64,000 nt of DNA from an uncultured Carboxylicivirga sp. GTDB taxonomy: Bacteria > Bacteroidota > Bacteroidia > Bacteroidales > Marinilabiliaceae. The notes below the pieces were generated by a model. The model ran no database searches. It was not told the origin of the DNA and worked only from the letters and a program-made list of their open reading frames with translations. The stretch is from positions 1,240,001 through 1,304,000 of the forward strand of contig CANNEA010000001.1 of the NCBI GenBank assembly GCA_947503525.1. Reading direction: 5' to 3'. Below, in pieces: positions 1 through 7,343 of this stretch (the stretch's first letter is position 1; each line of letters opens with the position of its first letter). A program made the translations under genes and the position numbers.

Positions 1-1284
1 GCATTTGAACCCAATTATGGAACGGAACAAGAATTTGCCGAATTGGTAGAGATGGCGCATTCAAAAGGTATTCGTATTCTGATGGATGTTGTTATAAATC
101 ACACAGGTCCTGTAACGCCAATGGATCAGGTTTGGCCAAATGACTGGGTTAGAACTTCACCGCAATGTAAATATCAGGATTATGAAAGTACAGTTACTTG
201 TACTTTGGTTGAAAATTTGCCTGATGTGCTGACAGGAAGCACAGAAGAAGTAGACTTACCAAAACATTTAACTGAGAAATGGGCTGCGGAGGGCCGTTTA
301 GAGCAAGAAGTAAACGAGCTGAATGCCTTTTTTGAAGCAACAGGGTATCCTCGAACTCCACGTAATTATATTATTAAATGGTTAACTGATTATATTCGCA
401 AGTATGGTATTGATGGCTATCGCATTGATACAGCAAAACATACTGAAGAAGATGTTTGGGGTGATCTTTGGAAGGAAGCCTTTAAAGCCTTTGCAGAATG
501 GAAAAAGTCGAATCCTGATAATGTCTTAGATTCGAATGATTTTTTTATGGTTGGAGAGGTTTATAATTATGGTATTTCAGGAGGGCGCTTGTTTGATTTC
601 GGAGATCGAAAAGTTGACTACTTTGCTCAAGGCATGAAAAGTCTGATAAACTTTGATTTTAAAGGTGATGCCAATAAGGGTTATGAAGAGTTATTTGCTT
701 CGTATAGTAAAACACTAAATGGACCAATGAAGGGATTAAGTGTAATGAATTATACCACTTCACACGATGATGGTTCTCCTTTTGATAAAGAGCGCAAACG
801 TACCATGGAAGCAAGTACAAAACTTCTTTTATGTCCTGGGTCTTCACAGGTTTATTACGGTGATGAATCGGCCAGGAATCTTATTGTAGAAGGAGCTGTA
901 GGTGATGCAACCCTTCGAACATTTATGAATTGGGATGAAATACAGAATAATAAGTCAATAAATGGAGTAGAAATAAAAACACTCTCTGAACATTATAAGA
1001 AACTGGGCCAATTCAGATCTTCTCATCCATCAGTTGGAGCTGGTGTACATACAATGATTCAGGAAAACCCGTATTACTTTAAACGCGAATATAATTCAAA
1101 CAACTATTCAGATAAAGTTGTAATTGGTTTGGATTTAGTAGCTGGATTAAAGACTATTCCTGTTAAAGATATATATGAAGATGGAACTATGCTAACTGAT
1201 CATTATTCCGGAGTAACGGTAAAAGTTAAAAACGGGAAAGCAAAGCTTGATACTCAGTTTAATTATGTACTTCTATCTGAATAA
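1..1284 (+). CDS. alpha-amylase, GH13, MalS-like (5' end missing)
   Basis: The open reading frame runs in from the left edge, so the N-terminus and the first part of the (beta/alpha)8 barrel are missing; about 427 residues are visible. GH13 motifs are in order: region I DVVINHTG, region II DGYRIDTAKH with the nucleophile Asp at codon 427-429, the acid/base Glu in MVGEVYN at 556-558, and region IV TSHDD with the transition-state Asp at 766-768. The stretch from NLPDVLTGST through TPRNYIIKWL to the region II block is as I recall it in periplasmic MalS-type alpha-amylases (GH13_19), so alpha-1,4-glucan hydrolysis is the likely role. A short all-beta C-terminal domain follows. The missing part would show any signal peptide or lipobox. 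Subfamily is less certain than family. Confidence 0.9.
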   Translation, partial: AFEPNYGTEQEFAELVEMAHSKGIRILMDVVINHTGPVTPMDQVWPNDWVRTSPQCKYQDYESTVTCTLVENLPDVLTGSTEEVDLPKHLTEKWAAEGRLEQEVNELNAFFEATGYPRTPRNYIIKWLTDYIRKYGIDGYRIDTAKHTEEDVWGDLWKEAFKAFAEWKKSNPDNVLDSNDFFMVGEVYNYGISGGRLFDFGDRKVDYFAQGMKSLINFDFKGDANKGYEELFASYSKTLNGPMKGLSVMNYTTSHDDGSPFDKERKRTMEASTKLLLCPGSSQVYYGDESARNLIVEGAVGDATLRTFMNWDEIQNNKSINGVEIKTLSEHYKKLGQFRSSHPSVGAGVHTMIQENPYYFKREYNSNNYSDKVVIGLDLVAGLKTIPVKDIYEDGTMLTDHYSGVTVKVKNGKAKLDTQFNYVLLSE

Positions 1285-1304
1285 TAAAATAAAATAGTAA
1301 ATTG

Positions 1305-1331
1305 AATCCGGGCTAGTCCCGGATTTTTTTT
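1305..1331 (+). terminator. Rho-independent terminator after the amylase
   Basis: An 8-bp perfect stem (AATCCGGG paired with CCCGGATT) with a 5-nt loop is followed by a run of eight T. It lies 20 bases after the amylase stop and separates that gene from phzF. Confidence 0.9.
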
Positions 1332-1349
1332 GCCATTTAAATTCCAAAT

Positions 1350-2141
1350 ATGGGTGTAATTAAAATGTATCAGATCGATGCTTTTACCAATGAATTGTTT
1401 AAAGGGAATCCTGCAGCAGTTTGTCTTATGGAAGAATTATTATCTGACAAAGAAATGCAGAATATTGCCATGGAGAATAATTTGGCTGAGACAGCTTTTG
1501 TGAGGCAGATTGAAGGGACAAAGTATTCCATTCGTTGGTTTACTCCGAAAGCAGAAGTCGATTTGTGTGGCCATGCCACATTGGCCAGTGCCTATGTTTT
1601 ATTTTCAAAGAAGCACTATGGCGATAATCAAATCAGTTTTATGAGTTTGAATAGTGGGGAGTTAATTGTGACCAAGTCTGGCGATTTATTAGAAATGGAT
1701 TTCCCGCAAGATCATATTGAACAGGCAGAGCTAAGCAATGATTTGCTAAATGCTATGGGAATTAGACCCGAATCTGTTTTTAAAGGAAAGACGGATTACT
1801 TGATGGTTTATAGTTCAGAGAAACAGATTCAATTATTAGAACCTAATCTGGAAGTACTTTCAAAATTGGACGCCAGAGGAGTTATTGTTACATCAAAAGG
1901 GGATGAAGTTGATTTTGTTTCGCGTTTTTTTGCGCCTCAAATTGGGATAGATGAAGACCCTGTTACCGGTTCAGCTCATACTACATTAATGCCATATTGG
2001 ACAAAGAGGCTTAATCATAGTGTTTTATTGGCCAGGCAAATCTCAGAAAGAGGGGGAGTGCTGCGTTGTCGATTAGAAGGTGACAGAGTAATAATAGGAG
2101 GGCAGGCCAAATTGTTTTTTGAAGCAAACATATATTTATAA
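1350..2141 (+). CDS. PhzF family isomerase/epimerase-like protein
   Basis: A full-length PhzF-fold protein of 263 residues. The start has the family signature (QIDAFTNELFKGNPAAV), the conserved Glu is in NLAETAF (Glu47), followed by VDLCGHATLAS (70-80) and the C-terminal DEDPVTGSAH (201-210). PhzF proteins are diaminopimelate-epimerase-like; in phenazine producers they isomerise DHHA, but most bacterial members lie outside phenazine clusters and have unknown substrates. No phenazine gene is nearby, so no substrate is assigned. The ATG at 1365 (MYQIDAF) fits the usual family start better than the ATG at 1350; neither has a clear ribosome binding site. It stands alone between two strong terminators. 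Confidence 0.88.
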   Translation: MGVIKMYQIDAFTNELFKGNPAAVCLMEELLSDKEMQNIAMENNLAETAFVRQIEGTKYSIRWFTPKAEVDLCGHATLASAYVLFSKKHYGDNQISFMSLNSGELIVTKSGDLLEMDFPQDHIEQAELSNDLLNAMGIRPESVFKGKTDYLMVYSSEKQIQLLEPNLEVLSKLDARGVIVTSKGDEVDFVSRFFAPQIGIDEDPVTGSAHTTLMPYWTKRLNHSVLLARQISERGGVLRCRLEGDRVIIGGQAKLFFEANIYL

Positions 2142-2147
2142 TAAAGC

Positions 2148-2172
2148 AAAGGAGGCCCAGGGCCTCCTTTTT
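2148..2172. terminator. Bidirectional terminator between convergent genes
   Basis: A 10-bp perfect stem (AAAGGAGGCC with GGCCTCCTTT, loop CAG) is flanked by A and T runs, so it can end transcription of phzF on the plus strand and of the repeat protein on the minus strand. Confidence 0.85.
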
Positions 2173-2176
2173 AGTT

Positions 2177-3475
2177 CTAGAAACTAAATCCAGAACTAAA
2201 TCCAAACCATGTGGTGATTTTTTTATTACCTACGGTATGACTACTCAAGGTTGATTTCCAGTGAGCTTGAATATTTTCGCCCAAAGGATTTTGTTTAGAT
2301 TGAGCAACTCCAATGTTAAATGTTGGGGCAATGTTGAATGTGGCTGCAGAACCAAGTGGTATACCGATACCAACCTTCAATTGATTGACCAGATTTGTTC
2401 GGTCTATATAAAGTGATTTTGGAGCTCTCTTATCGCCTACCCATAATTCCTGATGAATAGTGGCTTCAACGTTAACTTTAAGTTTTTCATTCAACATTCC
2501 CTGATATCCAAAGCCACCACCAAAAGACCATCTGCTGGCTTGTTCAGGTAATTTAGAAATGGTGTAAACATTGTAGAAGTGACGAACACCCATTTTAAAA
2601 CTGGCTTGAGCAATACTAAAGTCGGAACTTGAAAGTTCAAAGCTTCTAAAACCATTCTTACGCACAATACTAACCAGTGCGATTGGAACACCATCAATAG
2701 AGTCGCAGACGTTTATAAAACCAGCTATTTGTGCTCCTTTTACCTTGTCCGCTACATTAATAAAGCCAGCTATTTGGGCATTACTTTGACCTTTAGCTGC
2801 CACATTAACAAATCCAGCAATTTGACTTGCTGTATCCACTTTTACTGCCGAATTCACAAATCCGGCTATCTGTGCCGAATTTTCCAGTTCAAGCGTATTA
2901 TTTACAAAACCGGCAACTTGAGCACCTTCAATTTTTGGAGCATAATTAACGAAACCAGCCACCTGCGCATTATCCAAACCTTTACTTGCAACGTTAACAA
3001 ATCCGGCAACCTGAACTGCAGATAGACTATTAGTACTATAATTTATAAATCCGGCTACTTGTGCTCCTGATAATGAATGATTAGCGGTATTAATAAATCC
3101 TGCTACCTGAGCACCTTTAAACTTTGTGTTGTTTACATTAATAAATCCTGCGCCTTGAAACCCACTGGAATGATGATCTTTGGTTTGCTTTGTACCGGTC
3201 AGGTTTATAAAACCACTAAGTTGAGCTCCCTTTGAATAATAGCGGTTAATGTTTAAAAATCCACCAGCCTCGAAGCTTTCTGTGGCCCCTGTCTGTCCAA
3301 ATAGTAAGTTTAGGGATACATCATAACTCGAATTGATACTATTAGTTCCACCTGTTCCAAGTGGATAGAAAAACGTTAGTTGAAAATCTTTAACAGGAAT
3401 ACTATCTGCCTGAGCAAACAGTTGGCTATATATTGAGCCGATAAATATTAGACTAAGTAAAATTCTTTTCATCAT
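2177..3475 (-). CDS. AGF(I/V)N-repeat surface protein (LA_2272 type)
   Basis: The protein has a Sec signal peptide (MKRILLSLIF, cleavage near LFAQ), then about twelve tandem units of roughly 15-18 residues built on the core (A/S/G)GF(I/V/L)N, mostly preceded by (A/G)AQ(V/I), at about residues 70-257. After the repeats, GVPIALVSIV leads into a beta-rich C-terminal part of about 150 residues that looks like an outer-membrane barrel. I recall this pattern as the LA_2272/LA_2273 surface-repeat family; the function is unknown to me. The reading frame extends to a TTG at 3487, but the ATG pair at 3475/3472 directly precedes the signal peptide and is preferred. A cell-surface location is inferred. 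Confidence 0.8.
   Translation of the reverse strand: MMKRILLSLIFIGSIYSQLFAQADSIPVKDFQLTFFYPLGTGGTNSINSSYDVSLNLLFGQTGATESFEAGGFLNINRYYSKGAQLSGFINLTGTKQTKDHHSSGFQGAGFINVNNTKFKGAQVAGFINTANHSLSGAQVAGFINYSTNSLSAVQVAGFVNVASKGLDNAQVAGFVNYAPKIEGAQVAGFVNNTLELENSAQIAGFVNSAVKVDTASQIAGFVNVAAKGQSNAQIAGFINVADKVKGAQIAGFINVCDSIDGVPIALVSIVRKNGFRSFELSSSDFSIAQASFKMGVRHFYNVYTISKLPEQASRWSFGGGFGYQGMLNEKLKVNVEATIHQELWVGDKRAPKSLYIDRTNLVNQLKVGIGIPLGSAATFNIAPTFNIGVAQSKQNPLGENIQAHWKSTLSSHTVGNKKITTWFGFSSGFSF
2705..3268 (-). repeat. Tandem AGF(I/V)N-unit repeats within the surface protein gene
   Basis: About twelve degenerate repeats of roughly 45-54 bp encode the GF(I/V/L)N core. The units differ in spacer length and synonymous positions, so they look old and diverged rather than a recent satellite expansion. 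Confidence 0.85.
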
Positions 3476-3564
3476 TATAATTTTCAAAATACACTATAAT
3501 GACCATGCATAATTTAAAGGGTTGCACGAATGCCTAAAAAAAGTATTGCATAAGGTTAATTGGA

Positions 3565-3603
3565 AATAAAAAAGCGCTTATTTCTTATGAAATGAGCGCT
3601 TTA
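3565..3603 (-). terminator. Terminator of the DUF4251 gene
   Basis: A 13- to 14-bp stem built on AAGCGCTTATTTC and GAAATGAGCGCTT (one G-T wobble) has a 4-nt loop. Read on the minus strand it is followed by a T run, about 20 bases after the stop of the gene at 3623. Confidence 0.85.
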
Positions 3604-3622
3604 GAATATTGCTAAGTTATTT

Positions 3623-4150
3623 TTATTCCTCTTTTTCTTTTTCTTCTTCTTCAAGTTTCTCAATATCTCCTTGATAACTAATGTGGCTGCGATTATTACT
3701 GATTACACTAACTGATGCGCTACCACTATATCCAATTTCCATATTTATGGTAAAATGATCTTTATCTTTAACTTCAAAAGAAAAGGAAATCATTCTTTTC
3801 TTTTCGTTAAGTTCGATCTTCTTATTGATCATTTCACCACTAAACTTAATGCCACCATCACCACCATAATTTGCTTGAAAGCCTCTTCCAAAAAAAGGCA
3901 TATCAGACTCAGCCTGATCATCTTTTATTTTTATGAATCCATAATTAGTGGTTAAATCCACCGATTGGTAGCCTTGAGGAAAAGCCCGTGAAGGAACATA
4001 AATGAATTGTGCATCTTCAACTAGTTTAATCATCTCCTTAAAGGCTTCATCCTTTTTGTTTTGTTTGTTTTTCTTATTCTGCGCAGAGCTCTGTTGAGGG
4101 CTTAGCATTAAAAAAAAGCTGAATAATATTAAGGTAATAATTGATTTCAT
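3623..4150 (-). CDS. DUF4251 domain protein, secreted
   Basis: This 175-residue protein has a signal peptide (MKSIITLILFSFFLML, cleavage near SSAQ), a lysine-rich linker (NKKNKQNKKDE), then a compact domain starting at FKEMIKLVEDAQFIYVPSRA. The pattern of a helix, YVPSRAFPQG, FGRG and alternating strands matches DUF4251, a Bacteroidota family of unknown function found in the periplasm or outer membrane. The C-terminus is an acidic tail rich in Glu and Lys. It is monocistronic, with its own terminator downstream, and divergent from the small zinc-ribbon gene. No enzymatic residues can be named. Confidence 0.75.
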   Translation of the reverse strand: MKSIITLILFSFFLMLSPQQSSAQNKKNKQNKKDEAFKEMIKLVEDAQFIYVPSRAFPQGYQSVDLTTNYGFIKIKDDQAESDMPFFGRGFQANYGGDGGIKFSGEMINKKIELNEKKRMISFSFEVKDKDHFTINMEIGYSGSASVSVISNNRSHISYQGDIEKLEEEEKEKEE

Positions 4151-4192
4151 GGCATATTGGTTTTAATTTTGAACATTATATTATCAAAAGAT

Positions 4193-4396
4193 ATGCCAAT
4201 TACCCCTATTATCAAAGCAAAATCGCGATCATGTTTTGTCTGTTCTGAAATTGCGAGTGTTGAACAATTGGAAATTAATCCAAAGGTTAATATGTTTGTT
4301 TGCAAGAAATGCAAGGGATCAGAAGCTGAAAAACTCAAAGTACAGGACTATTTAAATGATTTGGGTTCGGGGTTCACTGTAGGATGCATTAGCTAA
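4193..4396 (+). CDS. Small zinc-ribbon protein, unknown function
   Basis: A 67-residue protein with two CxxC knuckles, CFVC near residue 18 and CKKC near residue 42, the spacing of a zinc ribbon. The remaining sequence is helical and charged, with a final short GFTVGCIS tail. The frame can be extended to a TTG at 4157, but that would overlap the promoter region of the divergent DUF4251 gene, so the ATG at 4193 is preferred. It ends 21 bases before the barrel-protein gene at 4418 and may share its transcript. I do not recognise a named family; a nucleic-acid-binding or metal-sensing role is only a guess from the fold. Confidence 0.55.
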   Translation: MPITPIIKAKSRSCFVCSEIASVEQLEINPKVNMFVCKKCKGSEAEKLKVQDYLNDLGSGFTVGCIS

Positions 4397-4406
4397 GAAC
4401 ATAACA

Positions 4407-4417
4407 TAACCTAACTC
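4407..4417 (+). promoter_or_regulatory. Possible small-RNA pairing site abutting a start codon
   Basis: The 11 bases TAACCTAACTC directly before the ATG at 4418 can pair over their full length (one G-U) with GGGTTAGGTTA at 25024-25034 in the putative small RNA. A pyrimidine/adenine-rich leader is common before Bacteroidota genes, so chance is possible. Confidence 0.25.
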
Positions 4418-4951
4418 ATGAAAAAACTCCTTTTATCTATTGCTTTGCTAATTGCGATAGGTTTTAATATTACAGCGCAGAATGATTCCGGAAAGTCAGA
4501 TTTCAAAGATAAATTGTACACCGGAGGTAACCTTGGTCTAACGTTTGGTACCTACACCAATGTTATTGTAAGTCCAATGGTAGGAGCCCGGCTTAATGAA
4601 AGAATGTATGCCGGCTTGGGAATTGAATACCAGTATACGAAAGACAAACGTTATGAACCTGCCTTAACTTACAACCAGTTTGGGGCTCGTGTTTTTACCC
4701 AGTATAATTTTATACCTCAATTGTTTGCTCACCTTGAATTTGCAGCCATGAGTATGGAAAAGTATAATCTCCAATTGAATAAAGAACGCAATTTTGTTCC
4801 TTTTCTATATGTTGGGGGTGGTTACCGCCACATGATAAGTAAAAAAAGCTTTGTTTCGTTTCGGATTTTGTTTGATGTACTTCAAAATCCAAACTCACCT
4901 TATAAATCATGGGAGCCTATTTACAGCATAGGTTTTGGAGTAGGAATTTAA
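4418..4951 (+). CDS. Outer-membrane beta-barrel protein, unknown function
   Basis: A 177-residue protein with a signal peptide (MKKLLLSIALLIAIGFNITAQ) followed by alternating amphipathic strands: YTGGNLGLTFGTYTN, VGARLNERMYAGLGIEYQY, FLYVGGGYRHMI, and a final strand SIGFGVGI. This is the layout of a small 8-stranded outer-membrane barrel of the porin-like family common in Bacteroidota. The start is fixed by the signal peptide. It lies 21 bases after the zinc-ribbon gene. Its stop TAA (4949-4951) overlaps the stop of the convergent gene at 4948, with no terminator hairpin between. Function cannot be inferred further. Confidence 0.75.
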   Translation: MKKLLLSIALLIAIGFNITAQNDSGKSDFKDKLYTGGNLGLTFGTYTNVIVSPMVGARLNERMYAGLGIEYQYTKDKRYEPALTYNQFGARVFTQYNFIPQLFAHLEFAAMSMEKYNLQLNKERNFVPFLYVGGGYRHMISKKSFVSFRILFDVLQNPNSPYKSWEPIYSIGFGVGI

Positions 4952-5709
4952 ATATAGCCTTTCATTTTATAGACTATTATTCCAATCCACTCTTTAATCA
5001 GTATAGGCCATGTATTAAGGGCATGTAATGAAGGTAGAAAATAATCACCTGGTTTTAATTTCGTAACAGATTGTAGTGGGTTCGTAGGATAAGGTAGTAC
5101 TTTAAAACCTTGTTTTTCGAAACAGGCCCTTGCTCTGTACATATGAAATGATGAAGTGACAAGTATAATTGAACTGTCCGCTTCTTCGCTTAATAAATCA
5201 AAACTGTATAATGCGTTTTCATACGTGTTTCTTGATTTATTCTCAATGTAAATTTGTCTTGAATCAATACCTATTGAGTTAAGAAATGGGGCCATGTATT
5301 CTGATTCTGGAGTTTCATCAAAATATATATTGGATCCTCCTCCTGAAAGAATAAGTTTGTTTTCTGAATTAACTTGAACTAAGGGCAATGCCTGTAATAT
5401 GCGATCTGCTCCAAAACTAAAACTTATCTGCCTGCTTTCTTCATTTATCGACGAGTAGCCTCCTAGAACAACAATATTATTGGCTTGTTTAGAACTAATG
5501 TCCGGAATGGAGTAGTTGTTTTCCCATTTGGCACAAACGAATTGAAAAAGGGCGGCATTACTGAATATGACAAATATTGCAAGCGAGGTAAAGCGAAAAA
5601 GCTTTTTGCGTTTTGGTGTTTTTATAAATTGAGCAAAGATCAATAATAGAAGAAACCAATTAAATGGATGAATAAGGAATGATAATATTTTAGATAGTAA
5701 GAAAAACAT
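4948..5709 (-). CDS. YdcF/SanA/ElyC-family (DUF218) membrane protein
   Basis: Two hydrophobic helices (about residues 1-26 and 37-57) anchor the protein; a soluble DUF218 domain follows. Family motifs are visible: NIVVLGGYS, KLILSGGGSN, the ENKSRNTYENA segment and VTSSFHMYRARACFEKQG, then VLPYPTNP. Relatives include E. coli ElyC and SanA, which affect envelope integrity and peptidoglycan precursor handling; the biochemical activity is not settled. At 253 residues it has the usual length. The gene is divergent from the nitroreductase, and its last bases overlap those of the convergent barrel gene. Confidence 0.85.
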   Translation of the reverse strand: MFFLLSKILSFLIHPFNWFLLLLIFAQFIKTPKRKKLFRFTSLAIFVIFSNAALFQFVCAKWENNYSIPDISSKQANNIVVLGGYSSINEESRQISFSFGADRILQALPLVQVNSENKLILSGGGSNIYFDETPESEYMAPFLNSIGIDSRQIYIENKSRNTYENALYSFDLLSEEADSSIILVTSSFHMYRARACFEKQGFKVLPYPTNPLQSVTKLKPGDYFLPSLHALNTWPILIKEWIGIIVYKMKGYI

Positions 5710-5724
5710 TTGATTGAGTTAAAA

Positions 5725-5755
5725 TTTGTAAGTTATCTCAGGACGATTAAATTTG
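5725..5755 (+). promoter_or_regulatory. Bacteroidota-type promoter of the nitroreductase gene
   Basis: A -33 element TTTG (5725-5728), a 19-base spacer, and a -7 element TAAATTTG (5748-5755) match the TTTG/TAnnTTTG consensus. The predicted start near 5762 gives a leader of about 43 nt before the ATG at 5805. Confidence 0.7.
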
Positions 5756-5804
5756 TAATACGGTCAAAAGTACCACATTAACCAGATAATCTAAAAACAT
5801 TTTT

Positions 5805-6338
5805 ATGCATTTCAATCAGCTACTTCGTGAACGTTATTCCATTCGTGATTATAAAACTCAAAAAGTTTCTAAAGCACTTTTGATGGAAGTGCTGGAAGCT
5901 GGACGCATGGCGCCATCAGCGGCGAATAAACAACCCTGGAGTTTTATTTTAGTGTCGAGGGATGAAACCTTGAATAAACTTAAAGAGGTTTACGACAGAG
6001 AATGGTTTAAAAATGTTCCACAGATAATTGTTGTTTGTGGGAATCATAAGGAATCGTGGAAAAGATCATTTGATGGAAAAGATCACTGTGACATAGATAT
6101 CGCCATTGCAGTAGACCATATGACTATCCGTGCATCTGAGCTAGGCTTGGGTACCTGTTGGGTTTGTCACTTTAATCCTGAAATGGTTAAAGAACAAATG
6201 CAGCTCCCTGAAGGTATTGAACCAATTGCCCTTCTTCCAATTGGCTATCCTCTAGTTAATAAACCGCCATTGAAAAACAGAAAGTCTATTAATTCAATTG
6301 TATTTGAAGAAAAGTATGGTCAACAATTAGTTAAGTAG
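5805..6338 (+). CDS. Nitroreductase family protein, FMN-dependent
   Basis: A 177-residue single-domain nitroreductase. RERYSIRDYK near residues 8-17 is the FMN-phosphate-binding Arg segment, and APSAANKQPW (about 36-45) is the second cofactor motif. ELGLGTCWVCHF and PIALLPIGYP complete the fold. Such enzymes reduce nitroaromatics, quinones or flavins with NAD(P)H, usually as FMN homodimers; the natural substrate here cannot be told. It has its own promoter. Its stop codon is directly followed, with no gap, by the stop of the convergent DUF6588 gene, so transcripts of the two strands probably overlap. Confidence 0.9.
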   Translation: MHFNQLLRERYSIRDYKTQKVSKALLMEVLEAGRMAPSAANKQPWSFILVSRDETLNKLKEVYDREWFKNVPQIIVVCGNHKESWKRSFDGKDHCDIDIAIAVDHMTIRASELGLGTCWVCHFNPEMVKEQMQLPEGIEPIALLPIGYPLVNKPPLKNRKSINSIVFEEKYGQQLVK

Positions 6339-7343
6339 TTATCGAAACGATATCCCTGCTCCGAGAGAAACCATTCCATAATTACTGTATGTATATGACG
6401 CTTGCAGATTAATGAAATATAATCTTAATTGTATGCCAGCCTCATATTCAACAGCTGAGAGGTCATAATTAAGCTTTATAGGATCATTAATGTTATTTGA
6501 TTGTTCAGGTATATTAGCATAGCTGCCTTTAAAGGTAAGATCACTTGAACGACTACCATAACCGATGCTTCCAAATAAGTCGACGATGTTAAAGTGTGTG
6601 CCTATCAATAAACGAGCTGATAAAGCTTTACCGGCAAGTTCAAGACTTTGATCATTCTGACCTTGATAACTAATATCATTGGATGACTTAAGTTGTGAAT
6701 AGCTTAACATTACTGACGTTTCGAGAAAGGGATGTTTCTGCATAAAACTGAAATAAGGAATTAAGCTATGTTTAACACCAACACCCCACATATGAGATTT
6801 GCCTAATCTTGAGTATTCTAACGGAGGCGAGAATCTAACACTAATATCTGTATTAAATGAGATTCCTACAGTGGCAGAAATGGAATGCATCTGAAGATTA
6901 TTTATCTCCTCTCCATTGGGTACTGTAATTGTTTCTCCTCCATAATTTAAGGCTGGAAGATCTTGCCCTTCCTTAAAACGATATATAGCAGAAGGCGCAT
7001 TAAACACCTGTGGGTTTTGCAATGTTATACCTGATAGTTGATTGCTTTCGATGAGTTGCGCGATATTAAATAGTTCCTTATTACTCTTAGCAAGACTTTG
7101 GTTACTGAAGTAGTGAACCGAAAAACGACCCTTCCGCATTACTCGGGGTGACATGTTCCAACCACTGGTCAGGTTGGCATCAGCCATTCCTGCGAATGGA
7201 TCTAAATAGGCTCTAGTTAATACCTCTGCATTTGCAACTCCAAAGTCTAAATAGTTTACAGCATTCTTTTGTGCATGAATACTAATACCCAAAAGAATAA
7301 AAACGGTGCATAGGATTACCTGTATAGAATTATATTTTCTCAT
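6339..7343 (-). CDS. DUF6588-type barrel protein, copy B
   Basis: A 334-residue protein with a signal peptide (cleavage near ISIHAQ), then ANAEVLTRAYLDPFAGMADANLTSGWN and a series of beta strands ending in an aromatic-terminated strand (LGAGISFR), typical of an outer-membrane barrel. It is a paralogue of the protein at 8470: both have the motif (A)DA/NA-x-L-x(3-4)-YL-x-P near the N-terminus, a similar WGVGVKHSL/WGLGLKHSL segment and the same end. I assign DUF6588 from memory of the family. Its ATG overlaps the stop of the upstream SPOR gene (ATGA, 7340-7343), so the two are translationally coupled. Function unknown. Confidence 0.75.
   Translation of the reverse strand: MRKYNSIQVILCTVFILLGISIHAQKNAVNYLDFGVANAEVLTRAYLDPFAGMADANLTSGWNMSPRVMRKGRFSVHYFSNQSLAKSNKELFNIAQLIESNQLSGITLQNPQVFNAPSAIYRFKEGQDLPALNYGGETITVPNGEEINNLQMHSISATVGISFNTDISVRFSPPLEYSRLGKSHMWGVGVKHSLIPYFSFMQKHPFLETSVMLSYSQLKSSNDISYQGQNDQSLELAGKALSARLLIGTHFNIVDLFGSIGYGSRSSDLTFKGSYANIPEQSNNINDPIKLNYDLSAVEYEAGIQLRLYFINLQASYTYSNYGMVSLGAGISFR

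Noticed and set aside
1350-2141. Phenazine biosynthesis
   Set aside because: A single PhzF-family gene with none of the other phz genes nearby does not support it.
2729-3025. 98-codon plus-strand frame
   Set aside because: It is antisense to the GF(I/V)N repeats; the repeated codons keep the opposite strand open.
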